In this document: positions 16,502 through 25,378 of the stretch, piece after piece
Layout: the number at the start of each line of letters is the position of its first letter
Numbering within the stretch: the stretch's first letter is position 1
DNA from: Sporosarcina sp. NCCP-2222
GTDB taxonomy: Bacteria > Bacillota > Bacilli > Bacillales_A > Planococcaceae
Reading direction: 5' to 3'
DNA: 64,000 bases
Assembly (NCBI RefSeq): GCF_023168145.1
Contig: NZ_BQYK01000008.1
Location: 7,302-71,301 of the forward strand
Position numbers and translations under genes: made by a program
Notes under the pieces: generated by a model
What the model saw: the letters and a program-made list of their open reading frames with translations, nothing else
The model's database searches: none
Told to the model about the DNA's origin: nothing

Positions 16502-18037
16502 ATGTACATAGAAAATCTCGAAAAGAGCATGTATGAACTTGTCTGCGAAACATCGACAAACTTGCCGAAGGATGTCCGCAGAGCGGTGAAAGCGGCTAGA
16601 GAACTCGAGGATGCCGGTACGCGTGCGGCAATGAGTCTTGATACGATTGCGAAAAATATTAATATGGCGGACGAGAAGCTTTCTCCGATCTGTCAAGATA
16701 CAGGCTTGCCTACTTTTAAAATTAAGACGCCAGTCGGTGTAAATCAACTGGAAATTAAAGCGGCCATCCGCCGTGCAATTGAACAGGCTACTAAGGACGG
16801 CAAGCTGCGACCGAATGCGGTTGATTCCTTAACAGGTGAAAACAGCGGCGACAATTTGGGTCTTGGCCTCCCTGTTGTGAAATTTGAGCAATGGGAAGAG
16901 AATCACATTGAAGTGAAACTCATCCTGAAAGGCGGCGGCTGTGAGAATAAAAATATTCAATACAGCCTCCCAGCTGAATTGGAAGGGCTTGGCCGCGCTG
17001 GACGCGACTTGGATGGCATTCGCAAGTGCATTTTGCATTCTGTCTATCAAGCACAAGGGCAAGGCTGTTCTGCAGGATTTATCGGCGTTGGCATTGGCGG
17101 CGACCGGTCATCGGGCTACGATTTGGCCAAAGAACAGCTCTTCCGTGAAGTGGACGATGTTAATCCAATTCCGGAGCTAGCAGAGTTAGAACGCTACATC
17201 TTAAAAACAGCCAATACGCTCGGCATCGGCACGATGGGCTTTGGTGGCGAAGCGACGCTGCTCGGCTGTAAAATCGGTGTCATGCATCGCATTCCAGCGA
17301 GCTTTTATGTTTCGGTTGCATACAACTGCTGGGCATATCGTCGGATGGCAGTAGACATCGACGCGAATACCGGCGAAATTCAGCACTGGCATTATAATGA
17401 CGGCGACAAGTTAACTTTTGAGGAGCCGGCACAAGATGATTCCATCCAGTCTTCCAGAGTCGTGGAACTGACAGCACCAATCACCGAAGAACAAATCCGT
17501 GATTTGAAAGTCGGAGACGTCGTGAAGATTAGCGGCCGCATGTACACGGGCCGGGATGCCATCCATAAATATTTATCCGACAACGATTCTCCAGTCGACT
17601 TGAACGGACAGATCATTTATCATTGTGGACCGGTTGTTTTGAAGAACGAAGATGGTTCGTATGAAATTAAAGCCGCAGGCCCAACTACTTCCATTCGTGA
17701 AGAACCTTATCAAGGCGATATCATGAAGAAGTTTGGCATCCGCGCTGTCATCGGAAAAGGCGGAATGGGGCCGAAAACATTGGCAGCTTTAGAAGAGCAC
17801 GGTGGCGTCTATTTGAACGCTATTGGCGGTGCCGCACAATATTATGCGGACTGTATTAAAGCTGTTGAAGGTGTCGATCTTCTTCAATTCGGCATTCCAG
17901 AGGCCATGTGGCATTTGCGTGTTGAAGATTTTACAGCGGTTGTGACGATGGATTCTCATGGCAACAGCCTGCACGCGGATGTAGATAAATCCTCATTAGA
18001 TAAACTCGCACAATACAAAGAAAAAGTATTTGCATAA
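16502..18037 (+). CDS. Class I fumarate hydratase (iron-sulfur)
   Basis: This 511-residue enzyme interconverts fumarate and malate in the TCA cycle using an oxygen-sensitive [4Fe-4S] cluster. The alpha and beta parts are fused in one chain. The alpha part has cluster-ligand cysteines in I-C-Q-D-T-G-L-P, G-C-S-A-G-F-I-G-V-G and L-G-C-K-I-G-V. The beta part, from about residue 335, starts G-D-V-V-K-I-S-G-R-M-Y-T-G-R-D-A. It is unrelated to the class II FumC used by B. subtilis. AGGGGGAAA precedes the ATG. Tartrate dehydratase is a related alternative, but the fused length and motifs fit fumarase. Confidence 0.9.
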   Translation: MYIENLEKSMYELVCETSTNLPKDVRRAVKAARELEDAGTRAAMSLDTIAKNINMADEKLSPICQDTGLPTFKIKTPVGVNQLEIKAAIRRAIEQATKDGKLRPNAVDSLTGENSGDNLGLGLPVVKFEQWEENHIEVKLILKGGGCENKNIQYSLPAELEGLGRAGRDLDGIRKCILHSVYQAQGQGCSAGFIGVGIGGDRSSGYDLAKEQLFREVDDVNPIPELAELERYILKTANTLGIGTMGFGGEATLLGCKIGVMHRIPASFYVSVAYNCWAYRRMAVDIDANTGEIQHWHYNDGDKLTFEEPAQDDSIQSSRVVELTAPITEEQIRDLKVGDVVKISGRMYTGRDAIHKYLSDNDSPVDLNGQIIYHCGPVVLKNEDGSYEIKAAGPTTSIREEPYQGDIMKKFGIRAVIGKGGMGPKTLAALEEHGGVYLNAIGGAAQYYADCIKAVEGVDLLQFGIPEAMWHLRVEDFTAVVTMDSHGNSLHADVDKSSLDKLAQYKEKVFA

Positions 18038-18043
18038 TATGAC

Positions 18044-18086
18044 AAGACAGCAGTATCTCTCGCTAGATACTGCTGTCTTTTTTTAC
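18044..18086 (+). terminator. Terminator of fumarase gene
   Basis: AAGACAGCAGTATCT and AGATACTGCTGTCTT make a 15-bp stem followed by TTTTTTTAC. Confidence 0.92.
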
Positions 18087-18126
18087 TTTCTTTTTATGCA
18101 TATTGGTAACACTTCATAGTTTGCTA

Positions 18127-18179
18127 TGTTATACTACTATCAACAGATGATAATGATTATAATATCATAATTATTATCA
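18127..18179 (+). promoter_or_regulatory. Extended -10 promoter with two Fur-family boxes
   Basis: TGT-TATACT (18127-18135) is an extended -10. Just downstream are two 7-1-7 palindromes: TGATAAT-G-ATTATAA (18148-18162) and TCATAAT-T-ATTATCA (18165-18179), centred 17 bp apart. The half-sites lie between Fur (TGATAAT/ATTATCA) and PerR (TTATAAT/ATTATAA) types. Binding here would cover the first transcribed bases, so repression of the metal ATPase is likely. The B. subtilis zosA gene is PerR-controlled. Confidence 0.7.
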
Positions 18180-18280
18180 TCAACTGTCAATTAACCTTGT
18201 CACTTATTATTTTTTAGTTTTAAAATAAATTCCTTATCCTATTTTACATGATAACAATTCTCAATTAGGAGGTGCTTAGT

Positions 18281-20191
18281 TTGACTACTCAGCCTATCGA
18301 AAAAGAATCCACTTCTTTTCAGTGGACTGCCCATCTGGAATTATTCGCTGCCCTATTATCCGGTCTATTAATCGCAATCGCCTGGTCTATAGGAAAATCT
18401 GGCATGGAAAATGCTTCTATTATTCTATATATCATTGCATTCTTAATCGGCGGCTTTGCCAAAGCGAAAGAAGGCATTGAAGAGACAATAAAAGACAGGC
18501 AGCTCAATGTGGAGATGCTAATGGTTTTTGCAGCAATCGGTTCAGCCGTAATTGGCTACTGGGCAGAAGGTGCAATTCTGATCTTCATTTTCGCTGTAAG
18601 CGGTGCTTTGGAGACTTACACCTTAAATAAAAGTCATAAAGAAATTTCTGCCCTTATGGGTATGCAGCCCGAAGTTGCCTGGCTGATAGAGGAAGACGGA
18701 GCTGTATCTCAAGTATCCACCGACTCCCTTTCCGTTGGCTCCGTGCTGCTTGTTAAACCAGGTGAGCGCATACCGGTTGATGGCATCATTGTGTCAGGCA
18801 TGACATCGGTAGATCTGTCAGCCATCAATGGAGAATCTGTCCCTGTCTCCAGGGGTGAAGGCGATGAGCTGTTTGCCGGAACGGTCAACATGAGCGGAGC
18901 CATTCAAATAAAAATGACGAAGCCAAGTTCGGAGACATTATTCCAGAAGATCATTCAGCTCGTTCAAAATGCACAAAGTGAAAAATCCCCTTCCCAGCAA
19001 TTCATAGAACGTTTTGAAGGGACTTATGTAAAAGTTGTCATTGCTACAGTGCTCATTATGATGGTTCTTCCCCATTTTCTATTCGGATGGGATTGGACAA
19101 CGACATTTTACAGGGCGATTGTGCTGCTCGTTGTAGCTTCTCCATGTGCACTTGTTGCTTCCATTATGCCCGCGACGCTCGCTGCTGTTTCTAATGGGGC
19201 AAAACGCGGAGTCTTATTCAAAGGTGGGCTACACCTTGAGCATGTGGGCTCATTGAAAGCAATTGCTTTTGATAAAACAGGCACCTTAACAACAGGCAAG
19301 CCGATTGTAACTGATTTTATTGTTCGAAATGGCAAAGATTCAGAGGAAGTGCTTGCCTTACTGGCGTCAATTGAATCACAATCCAATCATCCTTTAGCAA
19401 TGGCCATTACCAAATATGCAGTGGAACAAGGAGTTCAAATCCCCAGCGCTCCTCAAATAGAAGACGTACCTGGCTATGGCATTCGAGCGTTCGTTGGAGA
19501 TAACGAGTATTTAGTTGGAAATCCTCGATTTGTCGGAGAAGACGCAGTGCATGGATTCAAGGAAGACGTGGCAATGAAGCTAGCCGGTGAAGGAAAAACA
19601 GTTATTTACATGAAAAACCATGAAGGAATTGTAGCTTGTGCAGCTCTTCGTGACACATTGCGTCCAGAAGCTGCCGATGCCATACGGGATTTAAAACAGC
19701 TGGGCATTAGTCCAATTATGTTAACAGGGGATAACCAATTGACTGCTTCCGCTATCGCGAAGGAAGCGGGAGTTGAAAAGTATGTCTCTGAATGTCTGCC
19801 TGAAAGAAAGGTAGAAGAAATAAAACAATTGCTGAGAGAATACGGTACAGTTGGAATGGTCGGTGATGGCATCAATGATGCACCAGCGCTCGCTACTGCT
19901 ACTTCTGGCATCGCAATGGGTGACGGAACAGATGTCGCGCTCGAAACTGCCGATGTCGTTCTTATGCAAAACGATTTGAATCGTTTAGCTTATGCCGTCA
20001 AACTATCCAGGAAAATGCAGCGGATTGTGAAGCAAAATGTGTTTTTCTCCATCTCGGTCATTGTAGTGCTCATTTTGTCCAACTTCATGCAGGTCGTCGA
20101 TTTGCCACTTGGCGTCATCGGCCATGAAGGCAGCACGATCCTTGTTATTTTGAATGGCCTTCGGATGCTAAATCCGATGAACAAGTCATAA
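18281..20191 (+). CDS. zosA: Heavy-metal P-type ATPase, ZosA-like
   Basis: This 636-residue P1B-type ATPase has the length and motif set of B. subtilis ZosA, a zinc-linked transporter tied to peroxide resistance. It has no N-terminal C-x-x-C metal-binding domain. Visible features are the actuator loop S-A-I-N-G-E-S-V-P, the transmembrane S-P-C-A-L motif, the phosphorylation site D-K-T-G-T-L-T, the S-N-H-P-L motif, and the hinge G-D-G-I-N-D-A-P-A-L. About eight helices are expected. The TTG at 18281 follows TTAGGAGGTG. Tandem Fur/PerR-type operators upstream indicate control by metal or peroxide. Cd/Co/Pb transport cannot be excluded. Confidence 0.85.
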   Translation: MTTQPIEKESTSFQWTAHLELFAALLSGLLIAIAWSIGKSGMENASIILYIIAFLIGGFAKAKEGIEETIKDRQLNVEMLMVFAAIGSAVIGYWAEGAILIFIFAVSGALETYTLNKSHKEISALMGMQPEVAWLIEEDGAVSQVSTDSLSVGSVLLVKPGERIPVDGIIVSGMTSVDLSAINGESVPVSRGEGDELFAGTVNMSGAIQIKMTKPSSETLFQKIIQLVQNAQSEKSPSQQFIERFEGTYVKVVIATVLIMMVLPHFLFGWDWTTTFYRAIVLLVVASPCALVASIMPATLAAVSNGAKRGVLFKGGLHLEHVGSLKAIAFDKTGTLTTGKPIVTDFIVRNGKDSEEVLALLASIESQSNHPLAMAITKYAVEQGVQIPSAPQIEDVPGYGIRAFVGDNEYLVGNPRFVGEDAVHGFKEDVAMKLAGEGKTVIYMKNHEGIVACAALRDTLRPEAADAIRDLKQLGISPIMLTGDNQLTASAIAKEAGVEKYVSECLPERKVEEIKQLLREYGTVGMVGDGINDAPALATATSGIAMGDGTDVALETADVVLMQNDLNRLAYAVKLSRKMQRIVKQNVFFSISVIVVLILSNFMQVVDLPLGVIGHEGSTILVILNGLRMLNPMNKS

Positions 20192-20221
20192 ACAATCCAC
20201 ATCGAGTTTCTTGATCAGACA

Positions 20222-20262
20222 GAAAAAAAGCAATGCCTTAGTGGATGGCATTGCTTTTTTTC
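20222..20262. terminator. Bidirectional terminator between zosA and yihY
   Basis: AAAAAAAGCAATGCC and GGCATTGCTTTTTTT flank a 9-base loop, giving A and T runs on both sides. The yihY stop codon lies inside the stem. Confidence 0.9.
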
Positions 20263-21227
20263 TTTGCGTCGATTGCTTGTTTGCGTTCAGTCAATACAGC
20301 GTTCAACTGGCCTCCAAGCATTAATATGATTGCGGAGAAATAGAGCCAAAGCATGAGAACAATGATTGCCCCGATGCTGCCGTACGTTTTAGAGTAGTTT
20401 GCATAATTCCCTACATAAAACGAAAAGGCTAGTGACGTGACAATCCATCCGACAGTAGCAAACAAAGCTCCAGGGAAAACGCTTTTCAAATGAATTTTCA
20501 TATTAGGGACTGCCCAGTATGTGGCAGAAAAAACGACGAAAATTAAGATTGGTGGTAGAATCCATCGTAAACTGCCCCACAGTTTCATAAATCCTTCTTC
20601 CAGTCCAAAATAAGAAAACAACAGCGTTCCAATTTGCTGGCCGAAAACCGGCAGAACCAGTGCAACGACCAAAACGCCGATCAATGCGATGGTGAAGAGC
20701 ACTGACATTCCTCTTGCCACGAGAAAAGATCTGGTTTCCTCGACAAAATAAGAGCGATTTAATGCTTTCGTCAACGCATTCATCCCTTTGGAAGCGGACC
20801 AGATGGTTGCTAGTAACCCGATTGATAATAAACCGCCATTCCGGTTTTTCAATATCTCATCAATTGTGCTTTTGATTAGCTGATAAACACTGTCAGGTGC
20901 ATATTCCCTAACAAATAGGAACACTTGTGATTCATCCAGATTCAAGTAAGGCAACAATGTAATTAGAAAGATTAATAGAGGAAACATAGACAACAGAAAA
21001 AAGAAAGCAAGTTGAGAACCGAGACCGGTTACATCTACTTTCTTTATTCTGACTGTCAGTTCCTTAAAAAATCCGTTCGCCGTGGTCACATCAAACTTTT
21101 GTAAATCTCCATCTTTCACATCGTCCAAGAAATTCATGACTTTCGTGTCCTTCATGAATCCTTCTTTCTTCTCTTCTTCGGGATAAATAGGCTTGCTTGC
21201 TTTGAAAGTCTGATTTTCGTTCTTCAC
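20238..21227 (-). CDS. YihY/BrkB family membrane protein
   Basis: This 329-residue protein of the YihY (UPF0761/BrkB) family is once-misnamed ribonuclease BN. About six helices run from residue 75 to 310. Conserved features include L-A-F-F-F-L-L-S-M-F-P, W-S-A-S-K-G-M-N-A-L-T-K-A-L-N-R and the last helices with Y-G-S-I-G-A-I-I-V-L-M-L-W-L-Y. The function is unknown. The N-terminal 60 residues are soluble and poorly conserved. The start is a GTG, 10 bases after AAGGAG. It follows the ytxH gene by 26 bases and is probably in the same transcript. Confidence 0.85.
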   Translation of the reverse strand: MKNENQTFKASKPIYPEEEKKEGFMKDTKVMNFLDDVKDGDLQKFDVTTANGFFKELTVRIKKVDVTGLGSQLAFFFLLSMFPLLIFLITLLPYLNLDESQVFLFVREYAPDSVYQLIKSTIDEILKNRNGGLLSIGLLATIWSASKGMNALTKALNRSYFVEETRSFLVARGMSVLFTIALIGVLVVALVLPVFGQQIGTLLFSYFGLEEGFMKLWGSLRWILPPILIFVVFSATYWAVPNMKIHLKSVFPGALFATVGWIVTSLAFSFYVGNYANYSKTYGSIGAIIVLMLWLYFSAIILMLGGQLNAVLTERKQAIDAKKKSNAIH

Positions 21228-21253
21228 ATTAGACTCACTCCTTTCAAAGCCTT

Positions 21254-21625
21254 TTACTTTTTTGTTATATCTTCTTTTGCACTTTGGACAATATCCTTCA
21301 CTTCATCTTTTGATTCTACAACGGCATCCTTCGTGTTCATGACTACTTCTTTTACTTGTGGTGTTAATACTTTCAGCTCTTCCACTTGCTGTTTAATATA
21401 AGAGGCATCTCCGGCAAGCTGTTCGTAGACAGACTGGTATTTCTCTTTCTTTTCTTGTATTTTACTCATCAAGACATCACGGTTTTTGGAATAATAACCG
21501 ATTTCCGCAGCCATATCTTTCGTCGTTTTTGCCATATGCTGTCTCGTCGCCCGATCGAACAGGCTGATTGCTGCTCCGGCTAGAGCCCCAAATAAGATGA
21601 ACTTTCCAAATTTGCTATTGCTCAC
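21254..21625 (-). CDS. YtxH domain-containing general stress protein
   Basis: This 123-residue protein has a short N-terminal hydrophobic segment (K-F-I-L-F-G-A-L-A-G-A-A-I-S-L-F) followed by a long charged helical region, the YtxH pattern. In B. subtilis ytxH belongs to the general stress regulon. The start is a GTG behind GGAGG; the frame continues upstream but without a ribosome site. A sigma-B-like promoter precedes it, which fits stress induction. The molecular role is not known. The yihY gene follows. Confidence 0.8.
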   Translation of the reverse strand: MSNSKFGKFILFGALAGAAISLFDRATRQHMAKTTKDMAAEIGYYSKNRDVLMSKIQEKKEKYQSVYEQLAGDASYIKQQVEELKVLTPQVKEVVMNTKDAVVESKDEVKDIVQSAKEDITKK

Positions 21626-21665
21626 ACTAATACCTCCAATTCCGACTAGTTTTGCATATATTATT

Positions 21666-21690
21666 ATACCCTCTCTAGCCGAAAACAAAC
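21666..21690 (-). promoter_or_regulatory. Sigma-B-like promoter of ytxH
   Basis: On the minus strand GTTTGT, 13 bases and GGGTAT resemble the sigma-B consensus (GTTTAA, 12-15 bases, GGGTAT). The -10 also extends to TATAAT, so sigma-A use is possible too. Confidence 0.55.
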
Positions 21691-21717
21691 AAATTTCGTA
21701 AGGGGCAAAAAAAGTAC

Positions 21718-21746
21718 TTGACTAACGCGTTAAAGTTTCGGAATAT
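21718..21746 (+). promoter_or_regulatory. Putative sigma-A promoter of the AGCS symporter
   Basis: TTGACT, a 17-base spacer and GAATAT occur about 135 bases upstream of the symporter gene, leaving a long leader with no clear structure. Confidence 0.45.
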
Positions 21747-21881
21747 TAACAATAGAACTAGTTATTATTAGTTTGGTAATACAAAGTTATTATGCTTTGA
21801 GAGGGAGTCGATAAAGGGGGAAATGTGAGGTTGGGGTAGATTTCACATGCAGGATAAACTAGAAAAAACGGGGGTATTGAG

Positions 21882-23267
21882 ATGGAGGCATTCGCAAGTG
21901 CATTAGACAAGATCAGTGGCTTTGTTTGGGGTCCGCCACTATTGATCCTTCTTGTCGGTACAGGTATTTTCCTGACAGCAAGGCTCGCATTTATACAAGT
22001 ACGTTTATTGCCATATTCCTTAAGACAAGTTTTTTCAAGGAAACATGATAAGAAAGCTGATGGGGATATCTCGCAATTCCAGGCACTCATGACAGCGATG
22101 GCTGCTACCGTTGGGGTCGGTAACATCGTCGGGGTCGCCGGTGCGGTCGCAACAGGCGGACCAGGTGCTATTTTCTGGATGTGGCTTGCCGGATTCTTCG
22201 GTATGGCTACTAAATATGGGGAAGCCATTCTGGCGGTCAAATACCGTGTGAAAGACTCGCAAGGCCAAATGGCTGGCGGACCGATGTATTATTTGGAGCA
22301 TGGCTTAAAACAGAAGTGGCTTGGTGTACTATTTGCCATCTTTGGTGCATTTGCTGCATTTGGTATCGGGAATGGAACCCAGTCAAAAGCGGTTGCTGAC
22401 GTTATGGCCAGCACTTTCAACGTTCCTCACTGGGCAACAGGGATCGGGCTTGTTCTTTTCGGAGCCCTCGTTATTTTAGGTGGAATTAAATCAATCGGTA
22501 AGGTTACTGCATTCTTCGTTCCGATCATGGCATTGTTTTATTTCATTGCAGGATTAATTGTTGTTGTTCTCAATTTCGATTTGGTGCCAGGTGCATTTGC
22601 ATTGATTTTCAAAGATGCATTTACAGGACAAGCTATCGCAGGGGGCGCAATCGGTACGGTTATCCGTTTCGGGGTAGCGCGTGGTCTCTTCTCCAATGAA
22701 GCAGGTCTCGGTTCAGCTCCAATTGCCGCTGCTGCAGCGCGTACGGATATGCCAGGGCGTCAAGCTCTTATTTCAATGACGCAAGTTCTTTTTGATACTC
22801 TGATCATCTGTTCAATTACTGGTGTAACAATCGTCATGTCAAACAAATGGCAAGAAGGCATTGCAACCGGTTCATTGACTGCCGAAGCATTTGGCTCCTT
22901 CCTGGGAAGTGCAGGACCGATTGTCGTTGCGATCGGATTGATCTTCTTTGCCACTTCCACCATTCTTGGTTGGTCATACTATGGTGAAAAGTGCTTCCAG
23001 TACCTTTTCCCGAACCACAAGGCAGTTTTCACTTACCGAGTAATTTTTGTACTATTTATTTTCGTTGGTTCCGTTATTAGTCTTGAAGCAGTTTGGGCAC
23101 TTGCAGACGTCTTGAACGGTCTGATGGCTATTCCGAACTTAATTGGTCTTCTTGGTCTATCTGGGGTTATCGTAATGGAAACAAAACGATTCCAAGCGAA
23201 AATCAAAGAAGAAAAAGAAGCGGAGCGGTTGGGCAAATCATCAGCTGTTGACACAACGACAAAATAA
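21882..23267 (+). CDS. Sodium:alanine/glycine symporter (AGCS family)
   Basis: This 461-residue inner-membrane transporter imports small neutral amino acids (alanine, glycine, possibly glutamine) with sodium. It has 10-11 helices and the family motifs A-A-T-V-G-V-G-N-I-V-G-V-A (near residue 75), G-P-G-A-I-F-W-M-W, and the long G-V-A-R-G-L-F-S-N-E-A-G-L-G-S-A-P-I segment near residue 265. The length fits the AlsT/DagA group. A GGGGG site precedes the ATG. A UPF0435 gene follows after 41 bases and likely shares the message. Confidence 0.92.
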   Translation: MEAFASALDKISGFVWGPPLLILLVGTGIFLTARLAFIQVRLLPYSLRQVFSRKHDKKADGDISQFQALMTAMAATVGVGNIVGVAGAVATGGPGAIFWMWLAGFFGMATKYGEAILAVKYRVKDSQGQMAGGPMYYLEHGLKQKWLGVLFAIFGAFAAFGIGNGTQSKAVADVMASTFNVPHWATGIGLVLFGALVILGGIKSIGKVTAFFVPIMALFYFIAGLIVVVLNFDLVPGAFALIFKDAFTGQAIAGGAIGTVIRFGVARGLFSNEAGLGSAPIAAAAARTDMPGRQALISMTQVLFDTLIICSITGVTIVMSNKWQEGIATGSLTAEAFGSFLGSAGPIVVAIGLIFFATSTILGWSYYGEKCFQYLFPNHKAVFTYRVIFVLFIFVGSVISLEAVWALADVLNGLMAIPNLIGLLGLSGVIVMETKRFQAKIKEEKEAERLGKSSAVDTTTK

Positions 23268-23308
23268 TGAAATGATAAATCCTAAGCTGAAGAAAGGTGG
23301 GCAACCAC

Positions 23309-23530
23309 ATGGATTTATCAAACCCGACACAAGAAAATATTTCTTATATGGTGGAGCAAATTAAAGAAAAACTCCGTATGGTCAATGTTGATGCGATGAA
23401 GGCTGAAAACTTCAACACATCACGTTACGAAGATCTTCACTATATGTACGAAATGGTCATGAAACGGGATACATTCTCACCAAATGAAATGCAGGCAATT
23501 GCTGCAGAACTCGGATCACTTCGTGAATAG
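23309..23530 (+). CDS. yfkK: UPF0435 (DUF1128) protein YfkK-like
   Basis: This 73-residue cytosolic protein is of the UPF0435 family. It shows the family pattern I-K-E-K-L-R-M-V-N, then [21 protein letters not shown] and A-E-L-G-S-L-R. It is conserved in Firmicutes without known function. The ATG at 23309 is 8 bases after AAAGGTGG; the GTG at 23297 lies within that site. It sits between the symporter and a strong terminator. Confidence 0.88.
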   Translation: MDLSNPTQENISYMVEQIKEKLRMVNVDAMKAENFNTSRYEDLHYMYEMVMKRDTFSPNEMQAIAAELGSLRE

Positions 23531-23535
23531 CAAGA

Positions 23536-23577
23536 CGGACCGCCTCTATGCTGATGCATAGTAGGCGGTCCGTTTTA
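23536..23577 (+). terminator. Terminator after yfkK
   Basis: ACGGACCGCC and GGCGGTCCGT form a 10-bp stem with a structured loop (CTATG/CATAG), followed by TTTATTATTT. Confidence 0.88.
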
Positions 23578-23587
23578 TTATTTATCC

Positions 23588-23625
23588 TAAAAAAACTTAC
23601 GCACCCCGGCAAGGGCAGCGTAAGC
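23588..23625 (-). terminator. Terminator of motAB
   Basis: GCTTACGC and GCGTAAGT pair around a 15-base loop; on the minus strand TTTTTTTAGG follows. It lies 5 bases past the motB stop. Confidence 0.85.
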
Positions 23626-23629
23626 TTTT

Positions 23630-24391
23630 TTATTCAACCGGCGTACCGTCTTTCAAAACCAGTGGCTGGATTAACACTTCGACTCGTCTATTTTTACTTC
23701 TGCCTTCAGGCGTGTCGTTCGAAGCGATCGGTTGAAATTCTCCGTATCCTTTTGTACTAAACAGCCGAGGATCAAGGTTGCTGTCGCGTACTAGTATTTT
23801 CAAAAAGTTGTAGGCCCGCATTGAACTTAAATCCCAGTTGGAATCAAACTCAGACGTATGAATCGGAATATTATCCGAATGGCCAGTAATAACGATTTGT
23901 CTCGGTTTTTCAAACACTAGCAAGTCGCCGATGTCCTTTGCGAGACTTTCATATTGCGGGCTGATCGTCGCCTTCCCCGTTTCAAACAAGATGCTGTCAC
24001 GGATAATGATGAGCAGTCCTTCATCCGTCAGCTTTGTCTGAAATTGATTCTCCAACTCATGTACAGCAATATATTCATCAAGTTTCTCTTGGATTTCACT
24101 TAAAGAACGTTGGTCCTCCAAATAGGAGGAGTTATCATTTTCCTGTCCTGCCTGGTCTTTTGGGACTGGTACAGTTGTTGGGGACGAGTTATCCATAACC
24201 CCACGCCCGCCATCAAAAATTTCATTGAAAACAGAGGAAATTTGGCTGAATTTCGCCTCGTCCACTGAACTCGATGCGAAAAGGACAATGAACAATGCTA
24301 AAAGCAGTGTCAGTAAATCAGAATACGGCAATAGCCATGATTCATTAATATGTCCGTCTTCACTTTTCCGCTTCTTACGTCTCTTCGACAA
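23630..24391 (-). CDS. motB: Flagellar motor stator protein MotB
   Basis: MotB and MotA form the ion-conducting stator that drives flagellar rotation. The 253-residue protein has a basic N-terminus, one helix beginning S-W-L-L-P-Y-S-D-L-L-T-L-L whose Asp (about residue 24) is the proton-carrying residue, and a C-terminal OmpA/peptidoglycan-binding domain (V-I-T-G-H-S-D-N-I-P and R-S-K-N-R-R-V-E-V). The TTG start is 9 bases after AAGGAGG, and its first 17 bases overlap motA. The sequence is closer to proton-type MotB than to sodium-type MotS, but ion choice is an inference. Confidence 0.92.
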   Translation of the reverse strand: MSKRRKKRKSEDGHINESWLLPYSDLLTLLLALFIVLFASSSVDEAKFSQISSVFNEIFDGGRGVMDNSSPTTVPVPKDQAGQENDNSSYLEDQRSLSEIQEKLDEYIAVHELENQFQTKLTDEGLLIIIRDSILFETGKATISPQYESLAKDIGDLLVFEKPRQIVITGHSDNIPIHTSEFDSNWDLSSMRAYNFLKILVRDSNLDPRLFSTKGYGEFQPIASNDTPEGRSKNRRVEVLIQPLVLKDGTPVE

Positions 24392-25190
24392 CCTGGCCAG
24401 CCTCCTTGCCCTCTGAATTTTTCGCAGCCAGTTTGCGACGCTCTTCCATGGATAGATATGAGGCTAATTTTTGTTCGATGACTCTTGGGGCTTCCCCTTC
24501 CAAAACCGATAAGATCCCTTCAATCATCATCATTTTCTGTCTAGCTTCTTCTTTTGATTTCCTGCTTAATTTATTTGCAAACGGATGCCACAATACATAC
24601 CCTGTAAAAATACCAAGAAGCGTGGCGATAAACGCTGCGGAGATCGCATGGCCAAGTGCATCGATGTCATTCATATTTTTCAAAGCAGCAATCAAACCGA
24701 CAACCGCACCAAGCACACCGAGTGTCGGTGCATACGTACCCGCCTGGCTGAATATCTGGGAGCCCGCCGAGTGTCTTTCCTGCATCGCATCTACTTCTTC
24801 CGTCAATACATCGCGTATATAGTCAGCATTTTGGCCGTCAATTGCAAGGCCTAGCCCATTTTTCAAAAAAGGATCTGAAATTTCATCTGCCTTTGCTTCG
24901 AGGGAAAGAAGCCCTTCCCGTCTTGCAATGTCTGCCCAACCTGAAAACATTCGGATCAGGTCTGCGTCAGAAGTCAACTTCTGTTCTTTGAACAAGACAC
25001 CAAACAATTTAGGAATCCGTTTTACTTCACTTAAAGGGAAAGCAATGACAACTGAAGCGGCAGTTCCTGCAATGATAATCAGGATAGCGGCCACATTCAG
25101 TAGGCTGTCAGGAGTCACGCCTTTTAAAGTCATCCCAACTAACAATGCCACTATACCTAAGATCAATCCAAAGACCGTTGTTAAATCCAT
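24375..25190 (-). CDS. motA: Flagellar motor stator protein MotA
   Basis: This 271-residue membrane protein has four helices and a large cytoplasmic loop that touches the rotor protein FliG. The start M-D-L-T-T-V-F-G-L-I-L-G and the motif L-K-G-V-T-P-D-S-L-L-N are typical for Bacillus MotA. The third and fourth helices include Y-A-P-T-L-G-V-L-G-A-V-V-G-L and the Pro-containing segments important for torque. The ATG at 25190 follows GGGAGGTAC; an in-frame start at 25205 overlaps that site. A sigma-D promoter is upstream, as expected for late motility genes. Confidence 0.93.
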   Translation of the reverse strand: MDLTTVFGLILGIVALLVGMTLKGVTPDSLLNVAAILIIIAGTAASVVIAFPLSEVKRIPKLFGVLFKEQKLTSDADLIRMFSGWADIARREGLLSLEAKADEISDPFLKNGLGLAIDGQNADYIRDVLTEEVDAMQERHSAGSQIFSQAGTYAPTLGVLGAVVGLIAALKNMNDIDALGHAISAAFIATLLGIFTGYVLWHPFANKLSRKSKEEARQKMMMIEGILSVLEGEAPRVIEQKLASYLSMEERRKLAAKNSEGKEAGQVVEET

Positions 25191-25227
25191 AATTGTACCT
25201 CCCATATCTACCTATCTACTTCTTCTT

Positions 25228-25254
25228 ATTTCGACATATTGAGCAAGTTCTTTA
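25228..25254 (-). promoter_or_regulatory. Sigma-D promoter of motAB
   Basis: TAAA, exactly 15 bases, and GTCGAAAT match the motility sigma-D consensus (TAAA, 15 bases, GCCGATAT) at 10 of 12 positions, 38 bases before motA. Confidence 0.8.
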
Positions 25255-25317
25255 GATATGTTCAGTAACATTCTTGAAATATTTATTCCATGTACAATCC
25301 TTTTTCACATTTAAAAT

Positions 25318-25347
25318 TTGCTCTAGGGCATATTGAATTGGTAGAAT
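25318..25347 (+). promoter_or_regulatory. Putative sigma-A promoter of ampS
   Basis: TTGCTC, 18 bases and TAGAAT end 31 bases before the ampS ATG. Confidence 0.5.
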
Positions 25348-25378
25348 AATTACAAAGACTGAAAGGAGTTTTTATATT

